From the NCBI GenBank assembly GCA_902779875.1, contig CACZCX010000018.1:1-64000 (forward strand): DNA of 64,000 bases, in the 5' to 3' direction. The notes beneath the pieces are model-generated. The model was not told the DNA's origin and searched no databases. It saw nothing but the letters and a program-made list of their open reading frames with translations. This DNA comes from an uncultured Bacteroidales bacterium (GTDB lineage Bacteria > Bacteroidota > Bacteroidia > Bacteroidales > Bacteroidaceae). This document shows positions 36,133 through 44,768 of this stretch, in pieces (positions within the stretch are counted from its first letter, which is position 1; every line of letters begins with the position of its first letter). A program made the translations under genes and the position numbers.

Positions 36133-37812
36133 ATGGATTTCAAAGGTGGTTTCAGACCTAAACTGTTCTCGACTCTCAAGGACGGTTACAACAAACAGAC
36201 TCTTGTTCAGGACCTGCTCGCAGGTGTAATTGTAGGTATAGTGGCTCTGCCGCTTGCCATTGCATTCGGTATTGCATCGGGGGCGACCCCCGAGGCCGGT
36301 ATCCTGACGGCAATCGTTGCCGGTTTCATAATCTCGTTCTTTGGCGGCAGTAAAGTTCAGATAGGCGGACCTACAGGTGCGTTTATCGTTATCGTATACG
36401 GCATAATCCAGGAGTACGGCATGAGCGGTCTCTGCATCGCGACCTTCATGGCGGGCGCGTTCCTTATACTTATGGGCGTGCTTCATCTCGGAACAATAAT
36501 CAAGTACATTCCTTATCCAATAGTTGTGGGCTTTACAAGCGGTATAGCCCTGACAATATTCGCAACCCAGATCAAGGACCTGTTCGGACTTCAGATCGAT
36601 GATGTTCCGGCCGGATTCCTTGACAAGTGGGGGGTATACTTCAACCATTTCGACACCGTGAACTGGTGGTCACTTCTGGTGGGTGTCCTGAGCATACTCA
36701 TCATTGTGTTCACACCAAAGGTGAGCCGCCGCGTACCCGGTTCACTGGTGGCAATCATCCTTATGACGGTCGTAACCCTCATTCTCAGCAGTCTCGGCGT
36801 GGAGGGTATAGAGACCATCGGTGACAGGTTCTCAATCTCGACAAACCTGCCCCAGCCTGAAGTTCCCAAGATCAATTGGGACAGCATCCGCCGTCTGGCA
36901 CAGCCCGCCATGGTAATAGCCATGCTGGGTGCCATCGAGTCGCTGCTCTCCGCAGCTGTAGCAGACGGTGTGATAGGTGACCGTCATGACAGCAACCAGG
37001 AGCTTATAGCTCAGGGCGTTGCCAACATGGTATCGCCTCTTATAGGTGGTATACCCGCTACCGGTGCAATAGCACGAACCATGACTAACATCAATAATGG
37101 CGGACGCACCCCGGTGGCCGGAATCGCTCACGCCATTGTCCTGGCTCTCATCTACCTCTTCCTCATGCCTCTGGTCAAGTTCATCCCCATGTCTTGCCTG
37201 GCCGGTATCCTGGTAGTGGTATCATATAACATGAGCGAGTGGCGTAGCTTCAAGGCCATCCTCAAGAACCCCAAGTCCGATATCACCGTACTTCTGGTAA
37301 CTTTCTTCCTGACAGTGATATTCGACCTCACGGTTGCCATCGAGGTGGGTGTGCTGATTGCCTGCCTGCTCTGCATGAGACGTATGGCTGAGACCACCAA
37401 CGTATCAGTTCTCAGCGATGAGATCGATCCCAGTGCCGACAGCGACGTTCAGGGCAACCTGGAGCACCTGGTAATACCCGAGGGTGTGAAGGTGTACGAG
37501 ATAAACGGTCCCTATTTCTTTGGAATAGGAAACAAGTTCGAGGAGATGATGGGCGATATGGGTGCGCGTGCCAAGGTGCGCATAATCCGTATGCGTAAGG
37601 TTCCTTTCATTGACTCGACCGGCGTACATAACCTGACCAACATGTGCCGCATGTGTAACCAGATGGGTGTCAAGGTGGTGCTGTCAGGTGTCAATCCTCA
37701 GGTGATGAAGGTCATAGAGGATGCCGGAATGGATGATATCGTGGGCAAGGAGAACATCTGCAGCCACATAAACATAGCTCTCAAACGTGCTGAGGAGCTG
37801 CTCAAGAAGTAA
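36133..37812 (+). CDS. SulP family inorganic anion transporter
   Basis: A 559-residue inner-membrane transporter of the SLC26/SulP family, moving sulfate, bicarbonate or similar anions. The transmembrane domain (about residues 20-420) carries GIVALPLAIAFGIASGATPE, the signature near TM1. A C-terminal STAS domain (about 440-555) contains VYEINGPYFFG and VPFIDSTGVHNL. The substrate cannot be assigned. It stands alone, with a long leader and a strong terminator at 37844. Confidence 0.92.
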   Translation: MDFKGGFRPKLFSTLKDGYNKQTLVQDLLAGVIVGIVALPLAIAFGIASGATPEAGILTAIVAGFIISFFGGSKVQIGGPTGAFIVIVYGIIQEYGMSGLCIATFMAGAFLILMGVLHLGTIIKYIPYPIVVGFTSGIALTIFATQIKDLFGLQIDDVPAGFLDKWGVYFNHFDTVNWWSLLVGVLSILIIVFTPKVSRRVPGSLVAIILMTVVTLILSSLGVEGIETIGDRFSISTNLPQPEVPKINWDSIRRLAQPAMVIAMLGAIESLLSAAVADGVIGDRHDSNQELIAQGVANMVSPLIGGIPATGAIARTMTNINNGGRTPVAGIAHAIVLALIYLFLMPLVKFIPMSCLAGILVVVSYNMSEWRSFKAILKNPKSDITVLLVTFFLTVIFDLTVAIEVGVLIACLLCMRRMAETTNVSVLSDEIDPSADSDVQGNLEHLVIPEGVKVYEINGPYFFGIGNKFEEMMGDMGARAKVRIIRMRKVPFIDSTGVHNLTNMCRMCNQMGVKVVLSGVNPQVMKVIEDAGMDDIVGKENICSHINIALKRAEELLKK

Positions 37813-37843
37813 CAGACTTACCTTGAAATAAACATATGACCTA

Positions 37844-37877
37844 GGGCCGGCCGCAATTTGCGGTCGGCTCTACTTTT
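37844..37877 (+). terminator. Rho-independent terminator after the SulP gene
   Basis: GGGCCGGCCGCA pairs with TGCGGTCGGCTC (37844-37870, with wobbles), followed by TACTTTT. It lies 31 bp past the stop codon. Confidence 0.75.
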
Positions 37878-37895
37878 CAACAGGTTACGTGCCAG

Positions 37896-37925
37896 GCCTG
37901 AACCGCCGCTTTAAGTGGTTCAGGC
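37896..37925. other. Hairpin upstream of the mraZ promoter region
   Basis: GCCTGAACC (37896-37904) pairs perfectly with GGTTCAGGC (37917-37925). There is no T tract. Just downstream, ATTGGTT is repeated at 37948 and 37962 with similar flanks. The role is unknown, possibly regulatory for the cell-division cluster. Confidence 0.5.
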
Positions 37926-37989
37926 TAATTATTTGATAATGAATGCCATTGGTTATAAACAATTGGTTGATAACTTTTTTAATCAAAAA

Positions 37990-38019
37990 GTGGGGCAAAG
38001 TGGGCCAAAGTGGGTGATT
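37990..38019 (+). promoter_or_regulatory. MraZ operator: three GTGGG repeats with 10-bp period
   Basis: GTGGG occurs at 37990, 38000 and 38010, each followed by five bases (GCAAA, CCAAA, TGATT). This matches the known MraZ-binding pattern of TGGG repeats spaced 10 bp apart. It lies just upstream of the -7 box of mraZ, so MraZ probably represses the division and wall cluster from here. Confidence 0.85.
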
Positions 38020-38025
38020 TTTATA

Positions 38026-38033
38026 TAACTTTG
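38026..38033 (+). promoter_or_regulatory. -7 box of the mraZ promoter
   Basis: TAACTTTG matches TAnnTTTG and would start transcription near 38040, 21 bases before the mraZ ATG. The -33 position falls inside the MraZ repeats and has no TTTG, as might be expected of a regulated promoter. Confidence 0.55.
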
Positions 38034-38060
38034 AAACCGGATATTGATTATCAGGCTAAA

Positions 38061-38516
38061 ATGAGTTTCATAGGACAGTTTCCCGTACGTCTGGATGTCA
38101 AGAACAGGGCATTCATGCCGGCAGGATTCCGCCGCCAGATACAGCAGGCGGGGGAGCAGACTCTGGTGGTCCGCAAGGATTACTTTGAGAACTGTCTTGT
38201 GGTCTATCCCGCATCGCAGTGGCAGCAGGAGATTGCCGGCGTGAGGGCTAGGCTCAACCGGTTTGACGGAAACCAGCAGATGGTTTACCGCAAGCTGGTA
38301 TCGGAAGCTCAGGAGGTGCAGTTGGACAGCAACGGTCGCCTGCTGCTGCCCAAGTCATTGCTTGACAAGGTCGGGATTAAGCAGGATGCCCTGTTCGTGG
38401 GCATGGAGCAGACTATAGAGATATGGAATCCCGATGTGGCTGCGGGTGCAAACCAGCAACCGTTCATGTCAGACGGTGAATTCGCCGACAGCCTGAAAAA
38501 ATTCATGACTGAGTGA
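38061..38516 (+). CDS. mraZ: Transcriptional regulator MraZ
   Basis: A 151-residue DNA-binding protein of the AbrB/SpoVT fold, autorepressor of the division and cell-wall cluster. Two MraZ repeats are visible: FIGQFPVRLDVKNRAFMPAGF at the start and VQLDSNGRLLLPKSLLDKVG in the middle. The open frame reaches back to 38010, but that codon lies inside the operator and promoter. The ATG at 38061 puts the conserved Phe-Ile-Gly at residues 3-5, as in the family. The first repeat has Asn instead of Gly (DVKNR for DxKGR). Confidence 0.92.
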   Translation: MSFIGQFPVRLDVKNRAFMPAGFRRQIQQAGEQTLVVRKDYFENCLVVYPASQWQQEIAGVRARLNRFDGNQQMVYRKLVSEAQEVQLDSNGRLLLPKSLLDKVGIKQDALFVGMEQTIEIWNPDVAAGANQQPFMSDGEFADSLKKFMTE

Positions 38517-38541
38517 TACGCATTACATACATAGCAGATAA

Positions 38542-39450
38542 GTGGACACAAACGGGACATATCATGTACCGGTCCTTCTCAAGCAAAGTGTAGAAGGGCT
38601 TGTGGCAGATCCTGACGGGATCTATGTGGATGCCACCTTCGGAGGTGGCGGCCACTCCCGCGAGATAGTGTCCCGACTCAGCCCCAAAGGTCATCTGTAC
38701 GGTTTCGACCAGGATGCCGACACCATGAACAACATAATCCCTGACGACCGTTTCACATTCGTCTACTCCAATTTCCGTTACATGCGCAATTTCATGCGCT
38801 GGTATGGCCATGACAAGGTTGATGGCATACTGGCCGACCTGGGTGTGTCTTGGCATCACTTTGATGACAGCACACGCGGTTTCTCGTTCCGTTTTGAGGG
38901 ACCCATTGACATGCGTATGAACCAGAAGGAGGGGTTCAAGGCATCGGATGTGCTGAACGACTACCCCGAGGAGCGTCTGGCGCAGCTGTTCTGGCTGTAC
39001 GGGGAGTTGCAGAACGGACGTCAGCTGGCCCAGGCGATAGGCCGCGCACGCAAGAACTGCCGCATGGAGACGGTGAGCCAGCTCATGGAGGCTGTGCGAC
39101 CCGTAATAGGCCGTGAGCGTGAGAAAAAGGATACCGCCAAGCTGTTCCAGGCTCTGCGAATGGAGGTGAACCATGAGGTTGATGCTCTGCGTGAGATGCT
39201 GGAGAGTTCCGTGGAGCTGCTTGACAAGGGCGGACGTCTGGTGGTGATAACCTATCACTCCATCGAGGACCGCATGGTCAAGAACCTGATGAAGAGCGGT
39301 AACATAGAGGGTGACATAAAGACGGATTTCTACGGAAACCGCGAGGTGCCTTTCAGGACAATAGGCAAGCCGATCATTCCCGATGCACAGGAGCAGGCTG
39401 TCAACCCGCGTTCACGTAGTGCCAAACTCAGGATATGTGAGAGGATCTGA
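38542..39450 (+). CDS. rsmH: 16S rRNA m4C1402 methyltransferase RsmH
   Basis: A 302-residue S-adenosylmethionine-dependent methyltransferase modifying cytosine 1402 of 16S rRNA. The N-terminal YHVPVLLKQSVEGL and the SAM-binding VDATFGGGGHS are characteristic, as are ADLGVSWHHFD, FRFEGPIDMRM and the C-terminal NPRSRSAKLR. The start is the GTG at 38542, because no ATG precedes the conserved beginning. It is the second gene of the dcw cluster, 25 bp after mraZ; ftsL starts 1 bp after its stop. Confidence 0.93.
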   Translation: MDTNGTYHVPVLLKQSVEGLVADPDGIYVDATFGGGGHSREIVSRLSPKGHLYGFDQDADTMNNIIPDDRFTFVYSNFRYMRNFMRWYGHDKVDGILADLGVSWHHFDDSTRGFSFRFEGPIDMRMNQKEGFKASDVLNDYPEERLAQLFWLYGELQNGRQLAQAIGRARKNCRMETVSQLMEAVRPVIGREREKKDTAKLFQALRMEVNHEVDALREMLESSVELLDKGGRLVVITYHSIEDRMVKNLMKSGNIEGDIKTDFYGNREVPFRTIGKPIIPDAQEQAVNPRSRSAKLRICERI

Positions 39451-39451
39451 T

Positions 39452-39772
39452 ATGGAGGAGAACAGTACAAGCAGACAGGGTAGGGTTAACATCATGAAAT
39501 CCATGCCTGACTTTATTCACCGCAACATATGGCTGCTGGTGGAGATACTGTTCTGTGTGATCGTCTACATAGGAAACCGTTATGCATATCAGCGTGACCA
39601 GGCTTACGCCGAGAGGCTCAGACGCGAGCTGGTGGATATGGAGTACCAGACTCTGAACACCACGAGTGACGTATCGGCCAAGAGCAAGCCTTCATATATC
39701 GAGAAAGTGGCGACCAGAAACGGCTCTGGCCTGCAGCCTTCCACTGAACCGCCGTTCCGACTGCCTAAATGA
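39452..39772 (+). CDS. ftsL: FtsL-like cell-division protein
   Basis: A 106-residue bitopic membrane protein: a polar N-terminus, one membrane segment (about residues 28-46, IWLLVEILFCVIVYIGNRY) and a short periplasmic coiled region (DQAYAERLRRELVDMEYQTL). FtsL forms a complex with FtsQ/DivIB and FtsB, linking to FtsI/FtsW activation. Sequence identity across the family is low; assignment rests on topology, size and position between rsmH and ftsI. The ATG at 39452 is preferred to the longer frame that overlaps rsmH. It overlaps ftsI by 4 bp. Confidence 0.75.
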   Translation: MEENSTSRQGRVNIMKSMPDFIHRNIWLLVEILFCVIVYIGNRYAYQRDQAYAERLRRELVDMEYQTLNTTSDVSAKSKPSYIEKVATRNGSGLQPSTEPPFRLPK

Positions 39773-41973
39773 GTATTATGACCGATAAGGATGACGCTCG
39801 CAAGCAGGAGAAGAAGAGGGTATCACGCAAGTACTACTCCCTGTTCCTCTTCATGTCGGTATGGGGCGTATTCATTATCGTCAAGATGGGGCTGGTCATG
39901 TTCGCGGAGCGTTCGTTCTGGAACGAGGTGGCCAAGAACCTGACATCGGTGGACCGTGTCATAGAGCCTCACCGCGGCAACATACTGAGTGATGACGGCC
40001 TGCTGTTGGCAAGCAGTGTGATTCAGTACAGGGTGTTCCTGGATTTCAAGACAAGTGAGAAGGCTCCGGAGCGCGCCAAGAAGGACCAGATGAGAAAGGA
40101 TACGCTGTTTACCAGACATCTGGCTGAATTTGCGCGTCAGATGCACGAGATATTCCCAAACATATCGGTCCAGCAGTTCGCTGACCATTATGAGAAGGGT
40201 TACCAGTCCAAGTCGCACTCCTGGGTGCTGCTTCCGGGCTATTCCAGAAACAGTTTCCCCATTACGTACAACCAGTACAAGTCACTGCGCAAGACGGTAT
40301 GGCTCAAGCCCAAGTACGAGCGCTGGTTCTATGCATCGGAGGAGAAGATATCACGTGTCAAGCCGTTCGATGCACTGGCTGACCGTACCATAGGCAGCAT
40401 GTATGAGGGTAAGGACTCGGCCAAGAACGGACTTGAGCTCTCGTTTGACTCGCTGCTGCGCGGCATTCCCGGTCGCGGGCATCAGGAGAAAGTACAGAAC
40501 ATAACCCGTATGGTGGCCGATATCCCGCAGATTGACGGATGTGACGTGCATACCACCATAAACGTGGATATGCAGGATATCGCCGAGGTGGCCCTGCGCA
40601 AGGAACTGGAGTTCAGGAACGCGGCATCGGGCATTGTGGTGCTGATGGAGGTGCCCACCGGTGACATCAAGGCTATCGCCAACCTGACCAAGACCTCATC
40701 GGGTCAGTTCGTGGAGAGTCAGAACAACGCAGTCAAGGAGATATTCGAGCCGGGCTCCACATTCAAGCCGGTATCCATGATGGTGGCTTTTGATGACGGT
40801 AAGATATCCATGACGGACAGCGTATTCTGCGAGTGGGGTTCCTACCGCGGATTCGGCGGAGTGGAGATGACCGATGCCTCACACGGCGGAAAGAAAGGAT
40901 TCGGATGGCTGGATGTGCCTCATATCATAATGAACTCATGCAACATAGGTACTTCCAAGCTCATCCATGCGGCATACAAGGATAATCCCGAGTCATTCGT
41001 GGACGGCATATACCGTACCGGCATAAACACCCACTTTGACCTGCAGCTTACAGGAACTGCCGCTCCGGTAATTAAGCGTGACGGCTACTGGGATGCCACA
41101 CGACTGCCGTGGATGTCGATAGGATACAACACGCAGCTGCCGGTCATAAACACCCTGGCGTTCTACAACGGCGTGGCCAACGGCGGATGCATGGTGGCGC
41201 CCCGTCTGGTGACCAAGGTGACACGTGAGGGTAATGTGGTGGAGGAGTATCCCGTGGAGGTGGTCCGCCGCCATATGTGCAAGGACGAGACACTGAGCAA
41301 GATCAGATATATGCTGGAGCAGGTGGTGGCCGACGGTACCGGTAAGAACGCGGGTTCCAAGTACTTTACGGTGGCCGGCAAGACAGGTACGGCACAGCTC
41401 TCACAGGGCGCGGCCGGTTACAAGAACGGCAAGCGTACCCATATGGTGTCGTTCTGCGGTTACTTCCCTGCCGACAACCCGCAGTATTCCTGCATAGTCT
41501 CCATCCGTACCGACGGAGGTGCGGCAGGTGGTGCCACATGGGCTGCTCCGGTATTTCATGAGATTTCGGAGAAGGTTATGGCCAGCCGTAACCTCAGGGA
41601 CGTAAAGGAGGCTTATGACTCCACACGCCAGTTCATACCCAAGGTGTTGCCCGGCGACCTGGCCAAGGCAAGCCTGGTACTCAAGGAACTGGGTAAGAAG
41701 AATCTGATGAGGCGCGCCGACCGTTCGGTGGCCGACAGTGTATGGGGTACGGTTAGTTCCGACTCCGGACGTTATGTCATGAACTATGTGGAATTCCACG
41801 ACGGCATAGTACCCGATGTACGCGGTATGGGGGCATCGGACGCCCTTTATCTGCTGGAGCATATGGGTATGAGGGTCAGCATGGAGGGTGTGGGCAAGGT
41901 TAAGAGCCAGGTTCCAGCACGTAACACGAGATTCCGCAAGGGTGACAGGATTAGTTTGACTTTATCAATGTGA
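39769..41973 (+). CDS. ftsI: Penicillin-binding protein FtsI (PBP2B/PBP3 type) with PASTA domain
   Basis: A 734-residue division-specific transpeptidase. One membrane segment lies at about residues 23-45. The dimerisation domain has VIEPHRGNILSDDG. The transpeptidase domain holds the active-site Ser330 in GSTFKP (Lys333), the SxN-type NSCN motif and Lys538 in GKTGTA. A single C-terminal PASTA domain (from about residue 680, VPDVRGMGASDALYLLE) is typical of Bacteroidota FtsI. It starts in the last codon of ftsL (ATGA overlap); a second ATG three codons later is possible. It acts with FtsW in septal peptidoglycan synthesis. Confidence 0.95.
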   Translation: MSIMTDKDDARKQEKKRVSRKYYSLFLFMSVWGVFIIVKMGLVMFAERSFWNEVAKNLTSVDRVIEPHRGNILSDDGLLLASSVIQYRVFLDFKTSEKAPERAKKDQMRKDTLFTRHLAEFARQMHEIFPNISVQQFADHYEKGYQSKSHSWVLLPGYSRNSFPITYNQYKSLRKTVWLKPKYERWFYASEEKISRVKPFDALADRTIGSMYEGKDSAKNGLELSFDSLLRGIPGRGHQEKVQNITRMVADIPQIDGCDVHTTINVDMQDIAEVALRKELEFRNAASGIVVLMEVPTGDIKAIANLTKTSSGQFVESQNNAVKEIFEPGSTFKPVSMMVAFDDGKISMTDSVFCEWGSYRGFGGVEMTDASHGGKKGFGWLDVPHIIMNSCNIGTSKLIHAAYKDNPESFVDGIYRTGINTHFDLQLTGTAAPVIKRDGYWDATRLPWMSIGYNTQLPVINTLAFYNGVANGGCMVAPRLVTKVTREGNVVEEYPVEVVRRHMCKDETLSKIRYMLEQVVADGTGKNAGSKYFTVAGKTGTAQLSQGAAGYKNGKRTHMVSFCGYFPADNPQYSCIVSIRTDGGAAGGATWAAPVFHEISEKVMASRNLRDVKEAYDSTRQFIPKVLPGDLAKASLVLKELGKKNLMRRADRSVADSVWGTVSSDSGRYVMNYVEFHDGIVPDVRGMGASDALYLLEHMGMRVSMEGVGKVKSQVPARNTRFRKGDRISLTLSM

Positions 41974-41979
41974 CAGGAT

Positions 41980-43428
41980 ATGGTGACAATAGGAGAACTT
42001 ATTTCAGGACTTAAGACAGTCCGCACGGTAGGTGACACAGGTATTGAGGTGACCGACATCCAGATAGACTCACGCAAGGCAGCCAGGGGTTGTCTGTTCG
42101 TGGCTATGCGCGGTACGACGACTGACGGACATCAGTTCATACCCAAGGCAATCGAGTTGGGCGCAACTTCGGTGCTGTGTGAGGTTATGCCTGAGGAGAC
42201 TGTCCAGGGCGTGACATATATTCAGGTTCCGGACTGCGAGGATGTGGTAGGCACGGTTGCCACCAGGTTCTTTGGCGACCCCTCAAGCAAGGTCAGGCTG
42301 GTGGGCGTGACCGGCACCAACGGTAAGACTACCATTGCCACCTTACTGTATAACATGTTCCGCAAGATGGGATATAAGGCAGGCCTGCTGTCAACGGTCT
42401 GCAACTACATAGACGGCGAGCCCGTACCCGCCGACCATACCACTCCCGATCCCATAACCCTGAACCGTCTGCTCGGACGTATGGCCGATGAGGGTTGCAA
42501 GTATGTGTTCATGGAGTGCAGCTCACATGCCATTGTACAGAAGAGGATAGGTGGTCTCAAGTATGCAGGCGGTATATTCACCAACCTGACACGTGACCAT
42601 CTGGATTACCATAAGACCGTTGAGAACTATCTCAAGGCCAAGAAAATGTTTTTTGACGGCCTGGGCAAGGATGCCTTTATGGTAACCAACCTGGATGATA
42701 AGAACGGACTGGTCATGGCTCAGAACACCAAGGCCAAGGTAATGACTTACTCGCTGCGCAGCATGAGCGATTTCAAGGGTCGTCTGCTGGAGTCAGGATT
42801 TGACGGCATGCTGCTGGAGATAAACGGACGTGAGGCGTTCCTCAGGTTCATAGGCAAGTTCAACGCAAGCAACCTGCTTGCCGTATACGGTGCAGCCGTG
42901 ATGCTGGGCCGCGATCCCATGGAGGTGCTCACGGTAATGAGTACCCTGGTGCCGGTGAACGGCCGCTTTGACGCCATCCGCGCTCCCAAGGGCTACACCG
43001 CCATCGTGGATTACGCCCATACTCCCGATGCTCTGACCAACGTGCTTACGACCATAGTCGATGTGCTCGACGGCAAGGGTCAGATTATCACTGTGGTAGG
43101 AGCGGGCGGAAACCGTGACAAGGGCAAGCGTCCTCTCATGGCTCAGGAGAGCGTGAAATACAGCGATAAGGTTATTATCACTTCCGATAACCCCCGTTTC
43201 GAGGAGCCTCAGGATATCATAAACGATATGCTGGCAGGTCTGACCAAGGAGGATATGCAGAAGGTCATCACCATAGTTGACCGCCGTGAGGCCATACGTA
43301 CAGCCTGTATGTTGGCCCAGAGCGGTGACGTGATCCTGGTGGCAGGCAAGGGCCATGAGGATTATCAGGATGTCAAGGGCGTCAAACACCATTTTGACGA
43401 CCATGAAGTAATACGCGAGTGTTTTTAA
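41980..43428 (+). CDS. murE: UDP-MurNAc-tripeptide synthetase MurE
   Basis: A 482-residue Mur ligase adding the third amino acid, most likely meso-diaminopimelate in this group, to UDP-MurNAc-L-Ala-D-Glu. The ATP-binding loop [10 protein letters not shown] is at about residue 109. [12 protein letters not shown] and the central [11 protein letters not shown] are further Mur-ligase blocks. The DAP-recognition motif DNPRFEEP (residues around 405) replaces the DDPRxE seen in Lys-adding enzymes, supporting DAP. It lies 6 bp after ftsI. A heptamer repeat and mraY follow. Confidence 0.95.
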   Translation: MVTIGELISGLKTVRTVGDTGIEVTDIQIDSRKAARGCLFVAMRGTTTDGHQFIPKAIELGATSVLCEVMPEETVQGVTYIQVPDCEDVVGTVATRFFGDPSSKVRLVGVTGTNGKTTIATLLYNMFRKMGYKAGLLSTVCNYIDGEPVPADHTTPDPITLNRLLGRMADEGCKYVFMECSSHAIVQKRIGGLKYAGGIFTNLTRDHLDYHKTVENYLKAKKMFFDGLGKDAFMVTNLDDKNGLVMAQNTKAKVMTYSLRSMSDFKGRLLESGFDGMLLEINGREAFLRFIGKFNASNLLAVYGAAVMLGRDPMEVLTVMSTLVPVNGRFDAIRAPKGYTAIVDYAHTPDALTNVLTTIVDVLDGKGQIITVVGAGGNRDKGKRPLMAQESVKYSDKVIITSDNPRFEEPQDIINDMLAGLTKEDMQKVITIVDRREAIRTACMLAQSGDVILVAGKGHEDYQDVKGVKHHFDDHEVIRECF

Positions 43429-43442
43429 TATGTGAAACGAGT

Positions 43443-43474
43443 AATTCTCAATTCTCAACTCTCAATTCTCAATT
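43443..43474. repeat. AATTCTC heptamer tandem repeat before mraY
   Basis: Four copies of a 7-bp unit (AATTCTC, AATTCTC, AACTCTC, AATTCTC) plus AATT end two bases before the mraY start codon. Three units are identical and one has a single change. It occupies the position of the ribosome-binding region. Confidence 0.85.
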
Positions 43475-43476
43475 GA

Positions 43477-44763
43477 ATGTTGTACAGTCTGTTTGAATAC
43501 TTAAAGAACGCCGGAATCGATATTCCCGGCGGCGGAATGTTCAGCTATGTGACATTCCGTGCCATATTCGCCCTGGTGCTGTCACTTATAGTATCGTGCT
43601 GGTTCGGCAGCAGTTTCATTGACATGCTCAAGCGCCGTAACATATCGGAGACTCAGCGTGACGTGAAACTGGATCCGTTCGGCGTGACCAAGAAGGGAGT
43701 GCCTACCATGGGCGGCGTGATAATCATCGTGGCCATCCTGGTTCCCTGCCTGCTGATAGGTGACCTTAAGAATGTATACATGTGGCTCATGATCATCACT
43801 ACCGTGATACTCGGTGTGATAGGTTTTGCCGATGACTACATCAAGACATTCCGCAAGAACAAGGAGGGCCTGAACGGCTGGCTCAAGGTGACCGGACAGA
43901 TTGTCCTGGGACTGATTGTAGGCCTGACCATGCGTTACAGCCCTCAGGTCGTCATAAACGAGAAAGTTGAGACCCGTATTGAGAATAACACCGAGATAGT
44001 GGTTAAGACCCCGGACGTAAAGTCAACCCGTACTACCATTCCTTTCCTCAAGAACCACAACCTGAATTATGCCGATGCATTCGGCTGGCTGGGAGAGAAC
44101 GGCAAGTACAAGGCCGGATGGGTGTTCTTTGTGCTGCTCACGCTGTTTGTGGTTACTGCCGTATCGAACGGATCAAACCTGAATGACGGCATGGACGGTA
44201 TGGCAGCTGGCAACTCGGCTATAATAGGAGTGACGCTCGGCATACTGGCGTACGTATCCAGTAACGTGGTTACCGCCAGCCATTTTGACCTTATGTATAT
44301 TCCCGGCAGCCAGGAGGTGGTTGTCTATCTGAGTGCTTTTGTGGGTGCCCTGATAGGTTTCCTCTGGTTCAACTCATATCCCGCACAGATATTCATGGGC
44401 GATACCGGCAGCCTGACCATAGGCGGCATAATTGCGGTGGCAGCCCTCTGCATTCACAAGGAGCTTCTGCTTCCCATACTGTGCGGCGTGTTCCTGGTAG
44501 AGAGCCTGTCGGTGATATGCCAGCGTTTCTATTACAAGATGGGCAAACGCAAGGGTGTGCATCAGCGCATATGGAAGCGTACGCCTATCCATGACCATTT
44601 CCGTACGAGCATGGCCAAGGTCCTGGAGGCTGACCCCACCAGCACCGTCAGGTTCCAGGGAAATGAAAAGAAACTACTTTTTGAGACTAAGATCACGCTC
44701 AGGACCTGGATCATAAGCATAGGTCTTGCAGCACTTACAATATTGACCTTGAAAATCAGATAA
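43477..44763 (+). CDS. mraY: Phospho-MurNAc-pentapeptide transferase MraY
   Basis: A 428-residue inner-membrane enzyme transferring phospho-MurNAc-pentapeptide to undecaprenyl phosphate (lipid I). About ten membrane segments are visible. GVPTMGGVIII, FADDYIKTFRKNKEG with the Mg-binding Asp pair, NLNDGMDGMAAG and MGDTGSLTIGG are the family signatures. An insertion of about 55 residues (about 150-205, polar, with VNEK...ENNTEIVVK) makes it longer than the 360-residue proteobacterial protein, as in other Bacteroidota. The start codon follows the heptamer repeat; murD starts 5 bp after its stop. Confidence 0.95.
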   Translation: MLYSLFEYLKNAGIDIPGGGMFSYVTFRAIFALVLSLIVSCWFGSSFIDMLKRRNISETQRDVKLDPFGVTKKGVPTMGGVIIIVAILVPCLLIGDLKNVYMWLMIITTVILGVIGFADDYIKTFRKNKEGLNGWLKVTGQIVLGLIVGLTMRYSPQVVINEKVETRIENNTEIVVKTPDVKSTRTTIPFLKNHNLNYADAFGWLGENGKYKAGWVFFVLLTLFVVTAVSNGSNLNDGMDGMAAGNSAIIGVTLGILAYVSSNVVTASHFDLMYIPGSQEVVVYLSAFVGALIGFLWFNSYPAQIFMGDTGSLTIGGIIAVAALCIHKELLLPILCGVFLVESLSVICQRFYYKMGKRKGVHQRIWKRTPIHDHFRTSMAKVLEADPTSTVRFQGNEKKLLFETKITLRTWIISIGLAALTILTLKIR

Positions 44764-44768
44764 TTGAA

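Noticed and set aside
38010-38060. Longer mraZ start at 38010
   Set aside because: The codon lies within the third MraZ-binding repeat and before the -7 box, and the family begins at the Phe-Ile-Gly segment three residues after the ATG at 38061.
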